This document shows, in pieces, positions 11,258-23,238 of a stretch of 64,000 bases of DNA. Position 1 is the first letter of the stretch. Each line of letters starts with the position of its first letter. A program made the position numbers and the translations under genes. The stretch lies in assembly GCA_944472135.2 (NCBI GenBank), contig OX235262.1, forward strand, positions 53,416,440 to 53,480,439, given 5' to 3'. The stretch comes from Trichobilharzia regenti. Its lineage: Eukaryota > Platyhelminthes > Trematoda > Strigeidida > Schistosomatidae. The notes beneath the pieces are model-generated. The model worked only from the letters and a program-made list of their open reading frames with translations, was not told the DNA's origin and did no database searches.

Positions 11258-12570
11258 AAATTCGTCGACCAACACCTATCTTTAGTTCTGACGTAACTTT
11301 CTAAACCAGGGGTTTTTAAAATGGAACCCGGGAATACCAGTATACCTGAGTATGTAGAAGAGCATATATTAACAATTACTAGTATTTTGTTTGTTTGTAC
11401 GACTTGTTTGCCATCTCAAGGGGAGGCAAATGCATAAACAATGATAAGTGCACATGTGTTTTGTTGACATGATAATAACATTTGGAAAGATCCCCTGAAG
11501 ATATGGTTTGCTTATTTTTGTTAAGCATCAACACTTATTTATGCGTATGTTACCTGCAGTATGTGACAAAAACACTGCCAAAAATAACATAAATAAAGAT
11601 ATTTAATCAGTAATTTAAGCCATTTCATCAACTGTTATTTCTGGGAATAATGTTTGTTATTATCTTAAGGAACCCATTACTCTTTCACAGTTTATTAATG
11701 ATGAATACATGAATTAGCCTAGTGGTTTATTCCACTGAGTCATTTCAAAGTCACTAGGTATGATATTAAAGATATCATAATCAAAAGCAATGTACCGAAT
11801 GTTACAAATTATTTCTAAATAAGCAGACAGCTGATTATCCGGATTCTCTCCTTCCCTTCCGACTCTATCACAAAACGACATCATTTGGAGACAGCAGTGG
11901 AAAACACTAGATAGCTGTTTCATCCTTGCTCAAGACTCTTGAGTAGTGTTCCTTCATTGACTAAACAATATCAAACTGGCGCGTTAACCAATAAGTCACT
12001 AGGTTGGAATCCAGTGACTTTGGAACTTTAAACGCTATCAGTCTGTGATATTGGGTACCCTCAAACCAGTATGCTTGACTGTTAAACTATGTGATTCCTG
12101 AATAACATGTTTGGTGAAGCTGCAGCGGCGCATCACTAAGCAGTCTACAAAGATAACGTAACAGCTCTCTAATGATCCTCAGTTTTTAATGTAATCTTTT
12201 TATTGGAAATGATCAGGTCATGTGAAATTGCTAGATTTGCGTTGGTTTTATCACTGAACTACTTCAAATTATTTGCACTGAACACTGACAACATAAATTA
12301 TTAAATTTTACGCGAAATTTTAATTCACTTAAAAGTTGTTACAATTATTTAATGAGCTTGTGGAAGATAAACAACACATGAAGTGAAAACCAGTTCAATT
12401 CATCCCACTATATTTGTTGGTCTTACTTTCTAAAAATCTATAAAGGGGAGCCGATTACACGAAATTCTGTACCAGTTATCAGTTTAAACCAACCCAAAGA
12501 ATAGACACCATGGAGTGCGAAAGCCTCAATAATATTAAACGTCTAATGTCCTTTAGATTACAGCGTCATT

Positions 12571-13345
12571 ATGTACACTATGAACGAAACGAGGTGCAAA
12601 TATCATCCAGATCATGTTTCTAAGTATTGTTTGAACAGTGGATTAACACGACGTAGTTGCAAATGCTCTTGTGGAGGTTGTACGTATATCTATCGCCTTA
12701 CAAACACAATTGATGGAGATTTATTCAGATCTACAAGCTGTGTTCGAAATTTTAAATCACATACTTTGTTCAATAATTTTCAAGGTCTTCCTTTTGAAAC
12801 TGAAGTTCTGGCCAATTAAAATAATTTTTATCTGACATTATTAGCTTGTGAAGACTGAAGCGACATCCACGTCTTGTTAAACCGCAGATTAGTCGGTTTC
12901 TACTAGCCAGTGTTATCAGCATCGTAGTTATACAGCATCATGGGAGATCAGTACCACAGCTTTTGGAAGGAGAGGAGGTTATTGTTCTTATAGATGAAAC
13001 TGTTTTGATAAGGGAGAATGATAACTGTAGTTGCCCTAGTGCGAATAATGTGTGGGTACTAAGACTATACGACACTAACATTGGTAAAGGATACGTGCCA
13101 TTAATTCCAAATAGTGGAGCGGAAACGGTCTTATCTATTTTACAACGGTTAGAAATTCCAGGTAGTATAATTCATGCAGACAAATGATCAGGATACACTT
13201 GGTTATCAAAGTTAAGATTCATCCTTCCTCACATCAATTATTCAGATGACTTTGCAGACCCTATCACTTGAATGTAAACTAATTATATCGACGACTTCTG
13301 GGGAAGACTCAAGAACAGGAATAGGGCGGTAAATAACTCACGTAA
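12571..13345 (+). pseudogene. Merlin (IS1016-type) DNA transposon transposase relic
   Basis: It starts with a cysteine-rich segment (RSCKCSCGGCTYIYRL) near 12650. After frame breaks comes the DDE core: GEEVIVLIDETVL (first acidic residue), VWVLRLYDTNIGKGYVPLIP, SGAETVLSILQRLEIPGSII, then HADK. A stop sits where Trp is expected, followed by SGYTWLSKL, NYSDDFADP and NYIDDFWGRLKNRNR. The order matches Merlin transposases, which move by cut and paste. Nonsense and frameshift changes make it inactive. I could not define the terminal inverted repeats. Confidence 0.72.
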
Positions 13346-15234
13346 AATGTCGTTTTCACTTACCTCAATGAGTGCATGTATAGAAACTGGCTTAACGTTA
13401 ACTCTGACTCCCTTCATCACAACTAGGATCCATTTTTTTTTATTTATGTCAGGGTAAAATATCCTCATTAATGTATTTTATTATTTCTGTTTGTATTCTT
13501 TTTCTAAATAAACGGCTTTTGAATACCAAAAAGAGGGCTTTTGTCATTGGCGCATTCCGAGGGGATGTGTGCTTTCACACTCCATCGTCTCAATTCTTTA
13601 TGTTTACGTCGGTTTACCACAAGCCCAATCTATGGGCTACCATTTGACCGATTTAATCCTTATAACCATTTACGGATAGTGAATATCTGTAAGCATATCA
13701 TTTTGACTAAATTTCATTTATCATCTAAGATTTGAAAATATTTTATCTAATTTATCTTATTAAAATAATCAGAATAGTGATTTATGTATACGCATATTAT
13801 AAACAAATTCTAATAATTCTCTCCAATGTTTATTTATTCAGAATAAATGGTAAAAAGGGACGTACGCAGTACAAAAAAACTTAAGTTTTAAAAAAGTTTA
13901 TAAAGGATTATTTGATCGTAAAACCTAGAAAGACTTGAATAAATCAAGTCTTCATTGAAGATGGGGTAAATATTCTTTTCAAGTGAAAGTTGTAAGTTAC
14001 TTAAGTGGAGATGCATAGAGAGTATAAATTAAAAATGGATTGGCATTTTCTGGAAGTTAATTCTTTCTAAAAATCAGCATGAAATAGAAATGGATTATTA
14101 CGTCAGGGTTTGATATTTCATAAGGTTTTATTGAGAGGAATAAACTATTTCAACGAAAAGTAAATATCGTATATTTGCGAATGATGCACAAGCATTTTTA
14201 ACTAGTAGAAAAAGCGGCTGATCGACTAAAACAGTCATTTTTCAGTCAGTTAGTTAGTCAGTCTCATGTTTGTATCCCACTATACCTACTTTAACTTCGA
14301 CAACTAGGAGGTATCATCGGCCCTAAAACAGAAAGTGTGACTTATAGCCTGCTAACATAAGCGATAGCTCACGCGTCTTCGCTTTCCTAAGAAATTTTTT
14401 TCTAAAAGTTTGTATAGATCACAACAAACTCATATGAACAAAGAAATAAGTGTGACTAAGTAATTTTATGAAAATCTGCTGACGTCAATTTTCTAGGAGA
14501 ATAGTAATTTGTACCGACTATTTTCAACGTCTGTTGTCTAAGCACTCATTATTAACTCCTACTTATATTGACTGTAGATCACTCGTTCCTTAGCTAAATA
14601 TTTAACTCCTAAAATGTAATTTCTAAAGAGTTTAAACAGTATTGAATATTATAAAAAATTCCCCAGTGATTAAAAGATAAAACGCACTTGATTTTACTGA
14701 TTTTATCCTCTTTGCTTTTATGACTTTGTTAAATCACACATTCCCAAATTATCACACTGGTTTAACATGCTCCACCATAAGGCTCAACATTGCACAGATT
14801 ATTATGTCAAATCGCATACTCTATACCAATTTACATATATATGCGTGGTAACATGCATGTAGAGGACTAATTGTGCTTTGCAGGTGAGGACTGCAGTGCA
14901 TGCACCTAGATGGTTTGAAAGCCAACTGATCTGTGGAGATTCGACAAACGCGTATGACAGACTACCAAATTCACTCATAGCTAAACACTAAATTGATATG
15001 AACCACTCAGTTCATATCGAAACAGTTTTCAAGATTTTTACAAGATCTTACAGGGGAGCATGCTGAAATAATCTCTCTATGTTTTGGTTTCCCTGACTTT
15101 GTCCATGACACTGTCTATTGCTTTCATAATTTCTTCATGCAGTCATGTTTGTATTTGAGTAATAACTTTCTCAAAATAGTCTGATTTGTTTTCAAGAGTT
15201 AAGTTGCTAGAGTTTGATTTAGCGCAATTTTGAC

Positions 15235-15500
15235 TACAAACTAATGACAGTTAGTGGACTATTGAAAACCAGGGAGTACTGAACAGTTATTTCCTCCTAA
15301 TTCCTAACTCTTTGCACGTATGCAACCATCGGGATTCAAGCCCAAGACCTTTCAGTCACAAGGTAAGATCACATACCATTCAGTCACTGGAATCAGATTC
15401 AATGGCTCCTGAATTTCAACTTTACCAACCAATGTCAGCAGTGAATACGAGTCCCCACACCCGACCTGATAGACCCTCTAATCATGATCTAGTTTGACTT
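15235..15500 (-). mobile_element. SINE-H, degenerate
   Basis: The minus strand has cttgtgactgaaagg, gggcttgaatccc, tgcatacgtgcaaag and tactccctggttttcaatag. The ribozyme core is lost (atttcctcctaattcc on the plus strand). Confidence 0.7.
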
Positions 15501-16489
15501 TTTAATACTGCTGCTGAAATGTCTTTATCTGATTTAGTAATTACAATATGCTTTGGCTTCTACTTCTGCTTTTGTCCGGTCGTCGTCATTTTGTGCTGGT
15601 ACTTCAACCGCAGCTTTATATCTGTTCTACTTAGTGCTAATCCTATTTTTCGGATGGCATCTTCAGTTTTCAGCTGTCGTGAATACAATTAAGAAATTTA
15701 CAGCGTATCTCGTACGCCGATTGAAGCCGGTTATGAAGGAGCTCAAACAGTTTAATTTCATGTCCAGAAGAGATCAACTTAGTAGGATGAATGGTGTTCA
15801 TAAAGCGTCTATATCAGAATATGTCATTACACCTAACAAACAGAAACTATTCTTGATTTATATAAAATCATCCACATAAACTATACTATATTTTGGGTAG
15901 TTTTGATAGGGATAAATAAGTAAACATAATTTTCTCTCTACATCTAAAACTGAGTAATGGGTCGTTTCCCCACCAGATTTTCAAATTCCAATGCAATTAA
16001 CTTTTGATACATATAAGACTTTGTATTCACTCGACATATTTACTTGCATCGCTTTACTCACGTGCTATTCTTATATTTTTAAACATAGTTTTTGCACTGG
16101 TGTCATAGTGAATAACTGAATATTTTCTGCTTTGGATTGTTCTTATATAAAAAGATTCTTACCTTAGGTTCTCACCTAAGTGATATTAAACTGAATCCAT
16201 CTTAGTGTCATACAGGGGATTTTAGTTTTAGATGCCAACATGACTAGCGCGGACTGACTGATTCAATCTCACGATTGCTGTAATACTGACGGCTCTGTGA
16301 TAGAGAATAAACTGAATATTTCTCATCTCAGTATCAGTTTCCCTTCAGAACTCTGTTGGTCATCTCATATCCTGTTGATTTCCAAGGAAATATTTTCGTT
16401 TGATTTATTACTAAAAACAGTTGAGACTTTCTTGTGGTATAACTCAACCTCTTTCATTACAATTTATTAATCCATGTATTCTGTCTATT

Positions 16490-16850
16490 TCTACTTTATT
16501 GTTCGTCCTTATTCCCTCCTGGAATTCTAAAAAAAAGACTATATCATATTACGTAGAACACTGAAGGTTGTATGTAGGCTTAATGGTGTGCCTTTGACTC
16601 AGCTAGCTTATATTACTGTCAATAGACACTTCAATTCTTCCAAGCATTTGTCTAAAGTTATCTTGTCTGATACCACCGAACATCCTCTTTATTCTCAAAT
16701 TTCTCCTTGTATCTCTTCGGGTAAAACCAGAAGAAACTTCATAAGAATTTATGCTCATGCATATAAATATAGAACTTCTACGATACCATATTTAGTACAG
16801 GTTTTTTGTGGAGAGAGATTCAGATGTCAGAAAAGAACTTATTAACTTTC
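16490..16850 (+). pseudogene. CR1/jockey-type LINE, RT C-terminal fragment
   Basis: The frames read KKDYIILRRTLKVVCRLNGV, then LTQLAYITVNRHFNSSKHLS, HPLYSQISPCISSGKTRRNF and YKYRTSTIPYLVQVFC. This layout (L-RRV-R-I-G; HPL; SSGRTR; YR-S-IPYL-R-L) is typical of the C-terminus of schistosome CR1/jockey-type LINEs (SR1/Perere class), from family knowledge. The RT core is missing upstream. Confidence 0.6.
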
Positions 16851-17339
16851 TAAATCAGTAACTGAACTGCGAAATACAAACAAAGATTATTATTACGTGT
16901 ATTACCTATTCCCCTACCTACTTATACTTCGTTGTGTTTCCACAAACATTCTGTTTATAGTGATTTCATTATTAATATTACTATTACTATTTTAAATTTT
17001 ATGCGTGTACATATTTTATAAAAGGAGCTACATTGTTGCAATATGTATGAAAACGCTGAAAATTCCATTCTTTATAATTGTTATTGTTTGGGATAAAGTG
17101 TTTATTATTATTATTGTTTAAAACATCTGTACCCCTTCATATTCATGTTATAAAACTATGGAAATATGAGTAAATTTTGTTCACATTGTCATTTATCCTA
17201 GTCGGTTCGAGTGGTAAAGCAATTTTTTGTGTGTACAGGTTAATCCATGAATTCATACACTCTGAATTTACCTTTTCCTGCACACCCAGGTGACTGTAGT
17301 CATCTTGTGGTGAAAACAGGCTGCTGGCCAAATGGTAAA

Positions 17340-17595
17340 CATTAATTTACGTCAATGTCTAGGTCACTAATATTGGCCGTGAGAAAATATGAACAAGGCT
17401 GATTCAACAACCAATCACAGCAGACTTAATGTGGGCAAAAAAGATTCGCAAATATATGGCTTAACTTTCCGAGAAACCAGAAACAACCAATCGGAAGACT
17501 GTGTCTGTCTGCTTGAATAAGCTGTAATTATGTACATGAAAAATATATAAATACGTGCTGATTCCCGCCTTTGTCTTCTGTTGTTACAATTTTAC
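17340..17595 (+). repeat. Dispersed repeat with TATA-like box, copy 2 (LTR-like)
   Basis: This is the second copy of the repeat at 10325-10580, with atatataaatacgtgctgat at the same relative place and a ccaat box about 65 bp before it. No gag or pol frame is linked to it. Confidence 0.45.
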
Positions 17596-18257
17596 TTAGT
17601 GTATAAATTCGAGACAACTTAATGTGTTCATCTCCGCTGACTGTCTAAAATCATTCCAGATGCAAATAGAGAACAGGAATTTTTTAGTCAGCGATGGTCA
17701 CTTTGGCAAACATTGAGATAGAACAGTGTAATAACTGTCAGTCCTAAAGAAAAAGGAATTATTTCTGAATTATTCTAGAGAAATCTGGACGAAATCCGTG
17801 CATATTTATAAACAGAACAGAACGATTAAAACTGTTGTCTTTCTCCAAATGCATCGATGCATGCATGTATAAAACACTAGCAAACGAAGTATCATAAGTG
17901 GCTAAGCGAAGTTAACCTCAAAGTATATTTATAGAAAGTATTGCGTGACAATTAATTTTCTAGTAATTTGCTTGACTAAACACAAGTGCATTGTAAAATT
18001 TCACGTTTGACGCAAGTTAAAGTTTTCATTTTGTTTATTTGATGTTAGATGAGTTAACACAGTGAATAATATAGATCCGTTTCAAGTGGAGAAATTCATT
18101 TGCATTATAGATTTCCGCTTTGTCGAAGAAATAAATATATATATATTTAAATATATATATTTCCCAACCGGCTGACTTATCCAACTGTCATATTACCCAG
18201 TATAACATCAGCCAATCCTCAACGTAAGAGTAAATGGCAAACAAAATAACTCAAATG

Positions 18258-18480
18258 TTTGTAGGGATATGATTGGTTTCAGGATTTCATCATGAGTTGA
18301 CATTAGTTAGAGAACCATTGGAAAACCTGGGAGTATTGGACAGCTGTTTCGTCATAGTTTGTGACTCTTCAGCAGTACGCACCCACCGGGATTCGAACCC
18401 AGCACCTTCGGGTTACAAGGCGAGCTCGTATACCATTAAGCCACTGGGACCCGTTACAATGGTTCTTGTATTCTAACTTC
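18258..18480 (-). mobile_element. SINE-H with intact hammerhead core
   Basis: The minus strand holds the head ggtatacgagctcgcc, cttgtaacccgaagg, gggttcgaatccc, the ribozyme and the 3' part aaatcctgaaaccaatc. It is followed at 18481-18515 by a plus-oriented 3'-end scrap (ctctaactaatgtcagctca). Confidence 0.87.
18330..18381 (-). ncRNA. Hammerhead ribozyme fold of SINE-H, best copy
   Basis: The core boxes CUGAAGA and GAAA are both intact. Stem II is GUCA with UGAC around CAAACUA, a compensated C-G to A-U change relative to GUCC/GGAC of other copies. Stem III is CAG/CUG followed by the UC cleavage site. Stem I GUACUG/CAAUAC has one C-A mismatch. It is a minimal type I hammerhead, so activity may need dimers. 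Confidence 0.72.
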
Positions 18481-18744
18481 TCTAACTAATGTCAGCTCAT
18501 GATGAAATCCTGAAAATAACTCAAAGTTAAGGATGAATTATTAAACCAAATTGGGATATTCATAAGACACATTTCGACCTAAACACAACAGTATGCTTTG
18601 CTAAAAATGATGTGTCTTACAGTGTTCACTACACGCCCTATAGCTTCATACTGAAAATGAGTATCCGATATAACACGGAATGATGCAGTAATATTACTTG
18701 GAGCATGTTTCGAATACAATTTATTCCTCATAGTCGTAAGAGTT

Positions 18745-19075
18745 TATTCATGCGGCTTCTAGTGAGAAGTCATGACCAGTGAGGTCACTCAAGTCAAGTT
18801 TGAGGATGGATGTCCCACCGACGACATTGGTTGGGGTCGCTCTAAATCACGAGTCGGTAGAAGTTATAATTCATGAGCCACTGAATCGGGTCCCAGTGGC
18901 TGAATGGTCTACGTGAGTTCGAGTCCCGACAGTGGGTGCGTACTGTTGTGGAAGAATCCCAAACTAGGATGAAACAACAGCTGTCCAGTACTCCGTGGTT
19001 TTCAATGGTTCTCTAACTGATATCAATCTGTGATCAACTTGTAAAAACAAAACTAATCCTCACAAACCAACTATA
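18745..19075 (+). mobile_element. SINE-H, gttgtgg subgroup
   Basis: It holds the 5' extension (ccaccgacgacattggttgg), gggtcccagtggctgaatgg, gttcgagtcccg, gtgcgtactgttgtgg, aatcccaaactaggatgaaac, aacagctgtccagtactcc and actaatcctcacaaacc, given in blocks. Eighteen or so bases of the tRNA anticodon arm are deleted. Confidence 0.82.
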
Positions 19076-19786
19076 GTAAAAAAATTTATAATTTGACTTA
19101 TACAGAATTCTCTCCTACCTAGTGTTCATTCCACTTTCCTATATGCCCAGTATGTGCGTTACGTAATTCCATCTGCACGTGTTCGGTGTTGATTCGATGA
19201 ACACAGGTTTGGTGATTAACTTCTATTTCCACTTAACTATAATACTTTTTAAATACTTTTACCTTCCCCCTTCCTATTTTGTGATTACGTGCAAGTGAAT
19301 TCATTACAGTGGCCAACCTTTTCTCAAGATTACTTGGAAGGGTCAGTCATTCAAGCTCTACCTAAAAGTCCATGTCCCAGAAATCGAATTTATCCCAACC
19401 TATCAGTGTGATCTATCTCAATGACCTCACAATCATTACGTAGTATTCTATTTATTATTGCAATTTACTAATTATTGGATCTGTTAGGTCCTTAGGCGGA
19501 AAACAGTTTTATCTGAAACGGCTGGTTGGTTTAGCTACCACCCCAGTTCCAGCCATACTGAGAGCTCTATGCAGGGGTTTCAACGTTCTTTTTTTGTATG
19601 GCAGTAATACTGAGGTTCCGAATTCCTTATTATTCATACTAGTTTCATTGTTTATACTATTTCTCTTATTTTCCTTATGAGATTTTATATATTTTATTTA
19701 TATTAGGCGGAAAGAAGTTAGCCACGAAGTCTTAGTTTAACGCCAAACATGTGAAATCGGAATGACGCAACGGATAAAATGTGAAA

Positions 19787-19790
<4 letters not shown>

Positions 19791-19822
<32 letters not shown>
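19791..19822. repeat. (AT)n microsatellite
   Basis: A pure AT run of about 32 bp with no recognisable element next to it. Confidence 0.95.
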
Positions 19823-19825
<3 letters not shown>

Positions 19826-20164
19826 AATAGGTTGTGCTCGGAAAGTCACCCAGTTATTAATAATGTATCACTCTGCTTTATATTAAATAGTATAGAATTA
19901 TATTTCACCACATTGTGCAAATTCCACATCTGCATCTAACATATCTTATGGGCTTTCGGAAATATCTTCAACTGACAGTTGAATATCATTGGACAGAGAA
20001 CCGTAGTGGAGGGAAAAGAAAATGAAGATAATCAGTTAGCAACTAATATATTGTCCACCTAGTATCCAACAGTGTATGCTGTAATTCGGAGTCATACACC
20101 AGGGCTGATATTTGACGTCATGAATCCAAGAGTACATAGTCTCAGTTTGACTGAACCCATTGTT

Positions 20165-20330
20165 ATTTATTTGATGTTGACCTGCACTGAAATCCAGGAT
20201 TTAAAATTCGTCTTATTTTGAACTCGTCAGACTAATGTACCTGCACACCCATTGAATAATGATATTCCCACTGAGATCCTAACTTAGTACCCATCGTTTA
20301 GACGCTAAAGCATTAATAACGGAAAATAAT
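20165..20330 (-). mobile_element. Smalpha-type hammerhead SINE, degenerate
   Basis: On the minus strand a worn tRNA-like head precedes gcaggtacattag, ctgacgagttc, aagacgaa and atcctggatttcagtgc. This is the Smalpha order. Confidence 0.65.
20180..20245 (-). ncRNA. Smalpha hammerhead fold, core box 1 intact
   Basis: CUGACGA is intact (20230-20224). The second box is GAAU rather than GAAA, and stem II has one unpaired position. It is probably inactive. Confidence 0.5.
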
Positions 20331-21329
20331 AAATACTGAAGACAAATGACAACTGATATAGGATGCAGGTTCAAGCCTGTGTGGGAACACCACTAATCAC
20401 TGGGGGTGCAGGTATATATGGGAGACTAGTCCCAAAATATAACAAAATGCGTGTTATAAATCCCACTGCTAGTCACACCCAGTCTTCGGAAATATCTGAA
20501 GCATCCGTAAAAGAGGTCAACATCATTATAGGAAAAGAACATTTCGGTCGAATATGTATCTGTCTACATAAGATACAAAGTGATAAACATAAAATATGAA
20601 TCTTTGGTTACTGTAATGCCTCTAGGATTCCCTTATCAAAATTAGGTCAGAAATGAAATCATTTACCCAAGTATTTTCTAAATTTATGATCTTCCATAAA
20701 AAGCCTGTAGAATATTCCCTTTATCATTAATTTTATTTTATAGCCACTATAATGAATGAATCATGCAGCTTATGAATAAACAATTAAATGATAACGGTAT
20801 CTCTAATTAAAGTATTTTCAATAAACAACAAACCATATTTCTATGTCCATTTTACTTAACTAGGCTGTAAGCTGTTCATTCTGTTCCTATCGCGATGACA
20901 GGTGATGTGCATGCCCATCTACAGATACATGCATATACTCTTATCATTCCGAAAACTTATAATTTCACTTTCATCAATATCGCTTCCACCTTTTAATTCA
21001 ACTGCTTTCTACTTTAACTCAGTGGCCCATGATTTGAAACAGACATTTGAAACGTGGGAATGTATTTTGTGTTGATGTATATCTACCTATGAATAGGCAT
21101 GTACAAATGACAGTAATATAAACATAAAAATTGAATGGTTCTGTAGGTCTTTTCAGTCAAGTCGGTGATTATTCAGTGACCTGACAGATGATACCAAACA
21201 AATACACCTCAGTCCAAAAAGAGAGAAAGTGGGTTATGGCAACTAAATTTTAATAAGTAAATAAAAGGCATAATAATTGCTATGGGATCGTTTGATACGT
21301 ATTTAAGTCATTATTATTTATTATTATTA

Positions 21330-21440
21330 TTTCTTATTCCTTATGTTTCCAGTGGACCATAGGGGTTGAAGCGTTGATAGTTTGTTGGTTCCACAGAATG
21401 GATTGTTAGTCTTGAGCCCAAACTTCCCTTTCTCTTACTA
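21330..21440 (-). mobile_element. SINE-E tail fragment
   Basis: The plus strand reads tatgtttccagtggaccata, gggttgaagcg and, after a diverged part, gagcccaaacttccctttc. It is the tail and part of the body of SINE-E. Confidence 0.5.
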
Positions 21441-22284
21441 CCTGATAGGCAGAGTTTAGGAGTGCATCAGCAGAAAAATCAAACCCAAACTAAGGAGCGT
21501 TCTAACAACAAAACCACCGATGAACAAAAGCGGGATAGTATTTGCATCATAAGTTATGAACATATTTGAATTGCCGATAAGCACACAGTGATATGTTGTA
21601 GCTATTCAGATGTTTTGAGAAAAATTACTACCACTAACCAACTCATCTTTTGACATCTCTTGTTCATCCATTTACAGAACTATGTTCTATGGATTCGACA
21701 AGTTTTCTGTGTCGCCTAGACTGGATGATATTTTTGAAGGTGGAGGGGGGAAAATGGACTTTGTCAACAATCTTTCCTTATGTAGTGAGATCGTATACAG
21801 TAATTTTCTAGAAAATATCACTAGGAATAAATGTTTTCATTTTGTGAAAACACTAATTACAAATACATGCATACCAATTTACTCCATTGTGCCACTGCTG
21901 ACTTACTGGTGGCAAATAATTGTCTTTATAGAGTACAATGAAGCATTTTACATTTCAGAAATAAATACTGAAGTTGAAAGAAACTCATAAAGAGCTGAAA
22001 TTTACGTCAGTACACAAACGGATGATAACTATTTGTCTAAAATAATACAATATATTCAATTTCAGGGGTTGCAGTAATCTTAAGATCTGTTTTCAATGCC
22101 TCAGTGCTGTAGGCACGCATAAAGAAAACTGTAGCCAACTATAATCATCCATTATCAAAATCCATATCTGTAATCCCATGCTATTTTAACACGTCTGATA
22201 AAATATTACCGCGTTCTATACTCGGGAGTAAAGGCTATGCTGACAGCCGAGTGATTATTTCTTTTGTTTCATTTCACTCTGAGT

Positions 22285-22595
22285 GAGGCATACGCCTTCA
22301 GGTGTGAGCTTTGAAGTTTCAGTAGTAGTAGTAGTTCCCACAGCTTGAAGGTGCTCACCATGCACCTAACCTAGGACGTTATGGTTACAAGGCGAACTCG
22401 TAGACCATCCAACCACTGGATTCCCATCCATTAGGCCCCAAGTCCCTATCTCTTCTAGTTCATGAAACTAGAGTAACTAGCAGCCAATATGATCGGCAAG
22501 TATTTGTCCTCAAGCCCAACTTGATGAACGCCACTTGTCACAAGTTCCCCCTAGATAGGACTTTAAGCATCTTCCTGTAGTCAGTCACAAGCAAC
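22285..22595 (-). mobile_element. SINE-H, decayed, minus half of a pair
   Basis: The minus strand has tggtctacgagttcgcc, cttgtaaccataacg and a 5' part ending gtgactgactacagg. The ribozyme part is replaced by a simple tagtagtagtag run. Confidence 0.6.
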
Positions 22596-22611
22596 CATCA
22601 AACTAATTATC

Positions 22612-22780
22612 AACAGTTAGTAACATTAAGTGGCCAAATGGTCTACGAACTTGCATTGCGATCAGAAAGTCCCAGGTCCGAATTATGATGGGCACATACT
22701 ACTGAAAAGTCGCTCCTACTACTGTCCATTACCTCCTAGCTTCCAATGATTCTCCAACAGATGTCAGCTTGCTACTTAAA
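22612..22780 (+). mobile_element. SINE-H, decayed, plus half of a pair
   Basis: It reads ggccaaatggtctacgaac, gatcagaaagtcccagg, tgggcacatactactgaaaag and gattctccaacagatgtcag. The ribozyme boxes are lost. Confidence 0.65.
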
Positions 22781-22967
22781 TTATTCAAGTACTCCACATT
22801 TAGAAAGTAAAATGTTACTGTCGTGAATAGTTTAGTGAAAAGATATACTTAATAAAACTGCGAAAGGATATTTGCCTTTACTAATATTTTTCCCATTATA
22901 CATACAACAGAAAACGTTTCCATCACAGATTCATAACCAATGTCATCTTAACAGCAATTAACAGGGT

Positions 22968-23238
22968 ACAGGATTTCATCATGAGGTGACATTGGTTAGG
23001 GAACCATTGGAAAACCTGGGAGTACTAGACAGCTGTTTCGTCCTAGTTTGTGACTCTTCAGCAGTATGCACCCACCACAGGGGTTTGAACCCAGGACCTT
23101 CTGGTTACAAGGCGAGCTCGTAGACCATTAAGCCACTGGAACCCAATCCACTGGCCAATCCATGAATTCTAACTTCTGCCAATTCACGATATAGCTCAAC
23201 CGCTAGCCAATGTCTTTGGTGGCTATTTGTCCTCACAC
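22968..23238 (-). mobile_element. SINE-H with intact hammerhead core, minus half of a pair
   Basis: The minus strand has the 5' extension, ggtctacgagctcgcc, cttgtaaccagaagg, gggttcaaacccc, the ribozyme and a 3' end gatgaaatcctgtaccc. It joins directly to a plus copy at 23239. Confidence 0.87.
23018..23072 (-). ncRNA. Hammerhead ribozyme fold of SINE-H
   Basis: CUGAAGA and GAAA are intact. Stem II is GUCA with GGAC (one mismatch). Stem III is CAG/CUG. Stem I pairs AUACUG with UAGUAC through wobbles. Confidence 0.65.

Noticed and set aside
13541..13735. Plus-strand frame after the Merlin relic
   Set aside because: No transposase C-terminus or other domain could be read; likely chance.
15553..15879. 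Plus-strand frame of 108 codons with a hydrophobic stretch
   Set aside because: No recognisable domain, no splice context in frame with the receptor, and both strands here look like worn repeat; not called a gene.
21682..21990. Plus-strand frame of 102 codons
   Set aside because: Low-complexity start (GGGG run), no family resemblance, and length is possible by chance in a window of this size.
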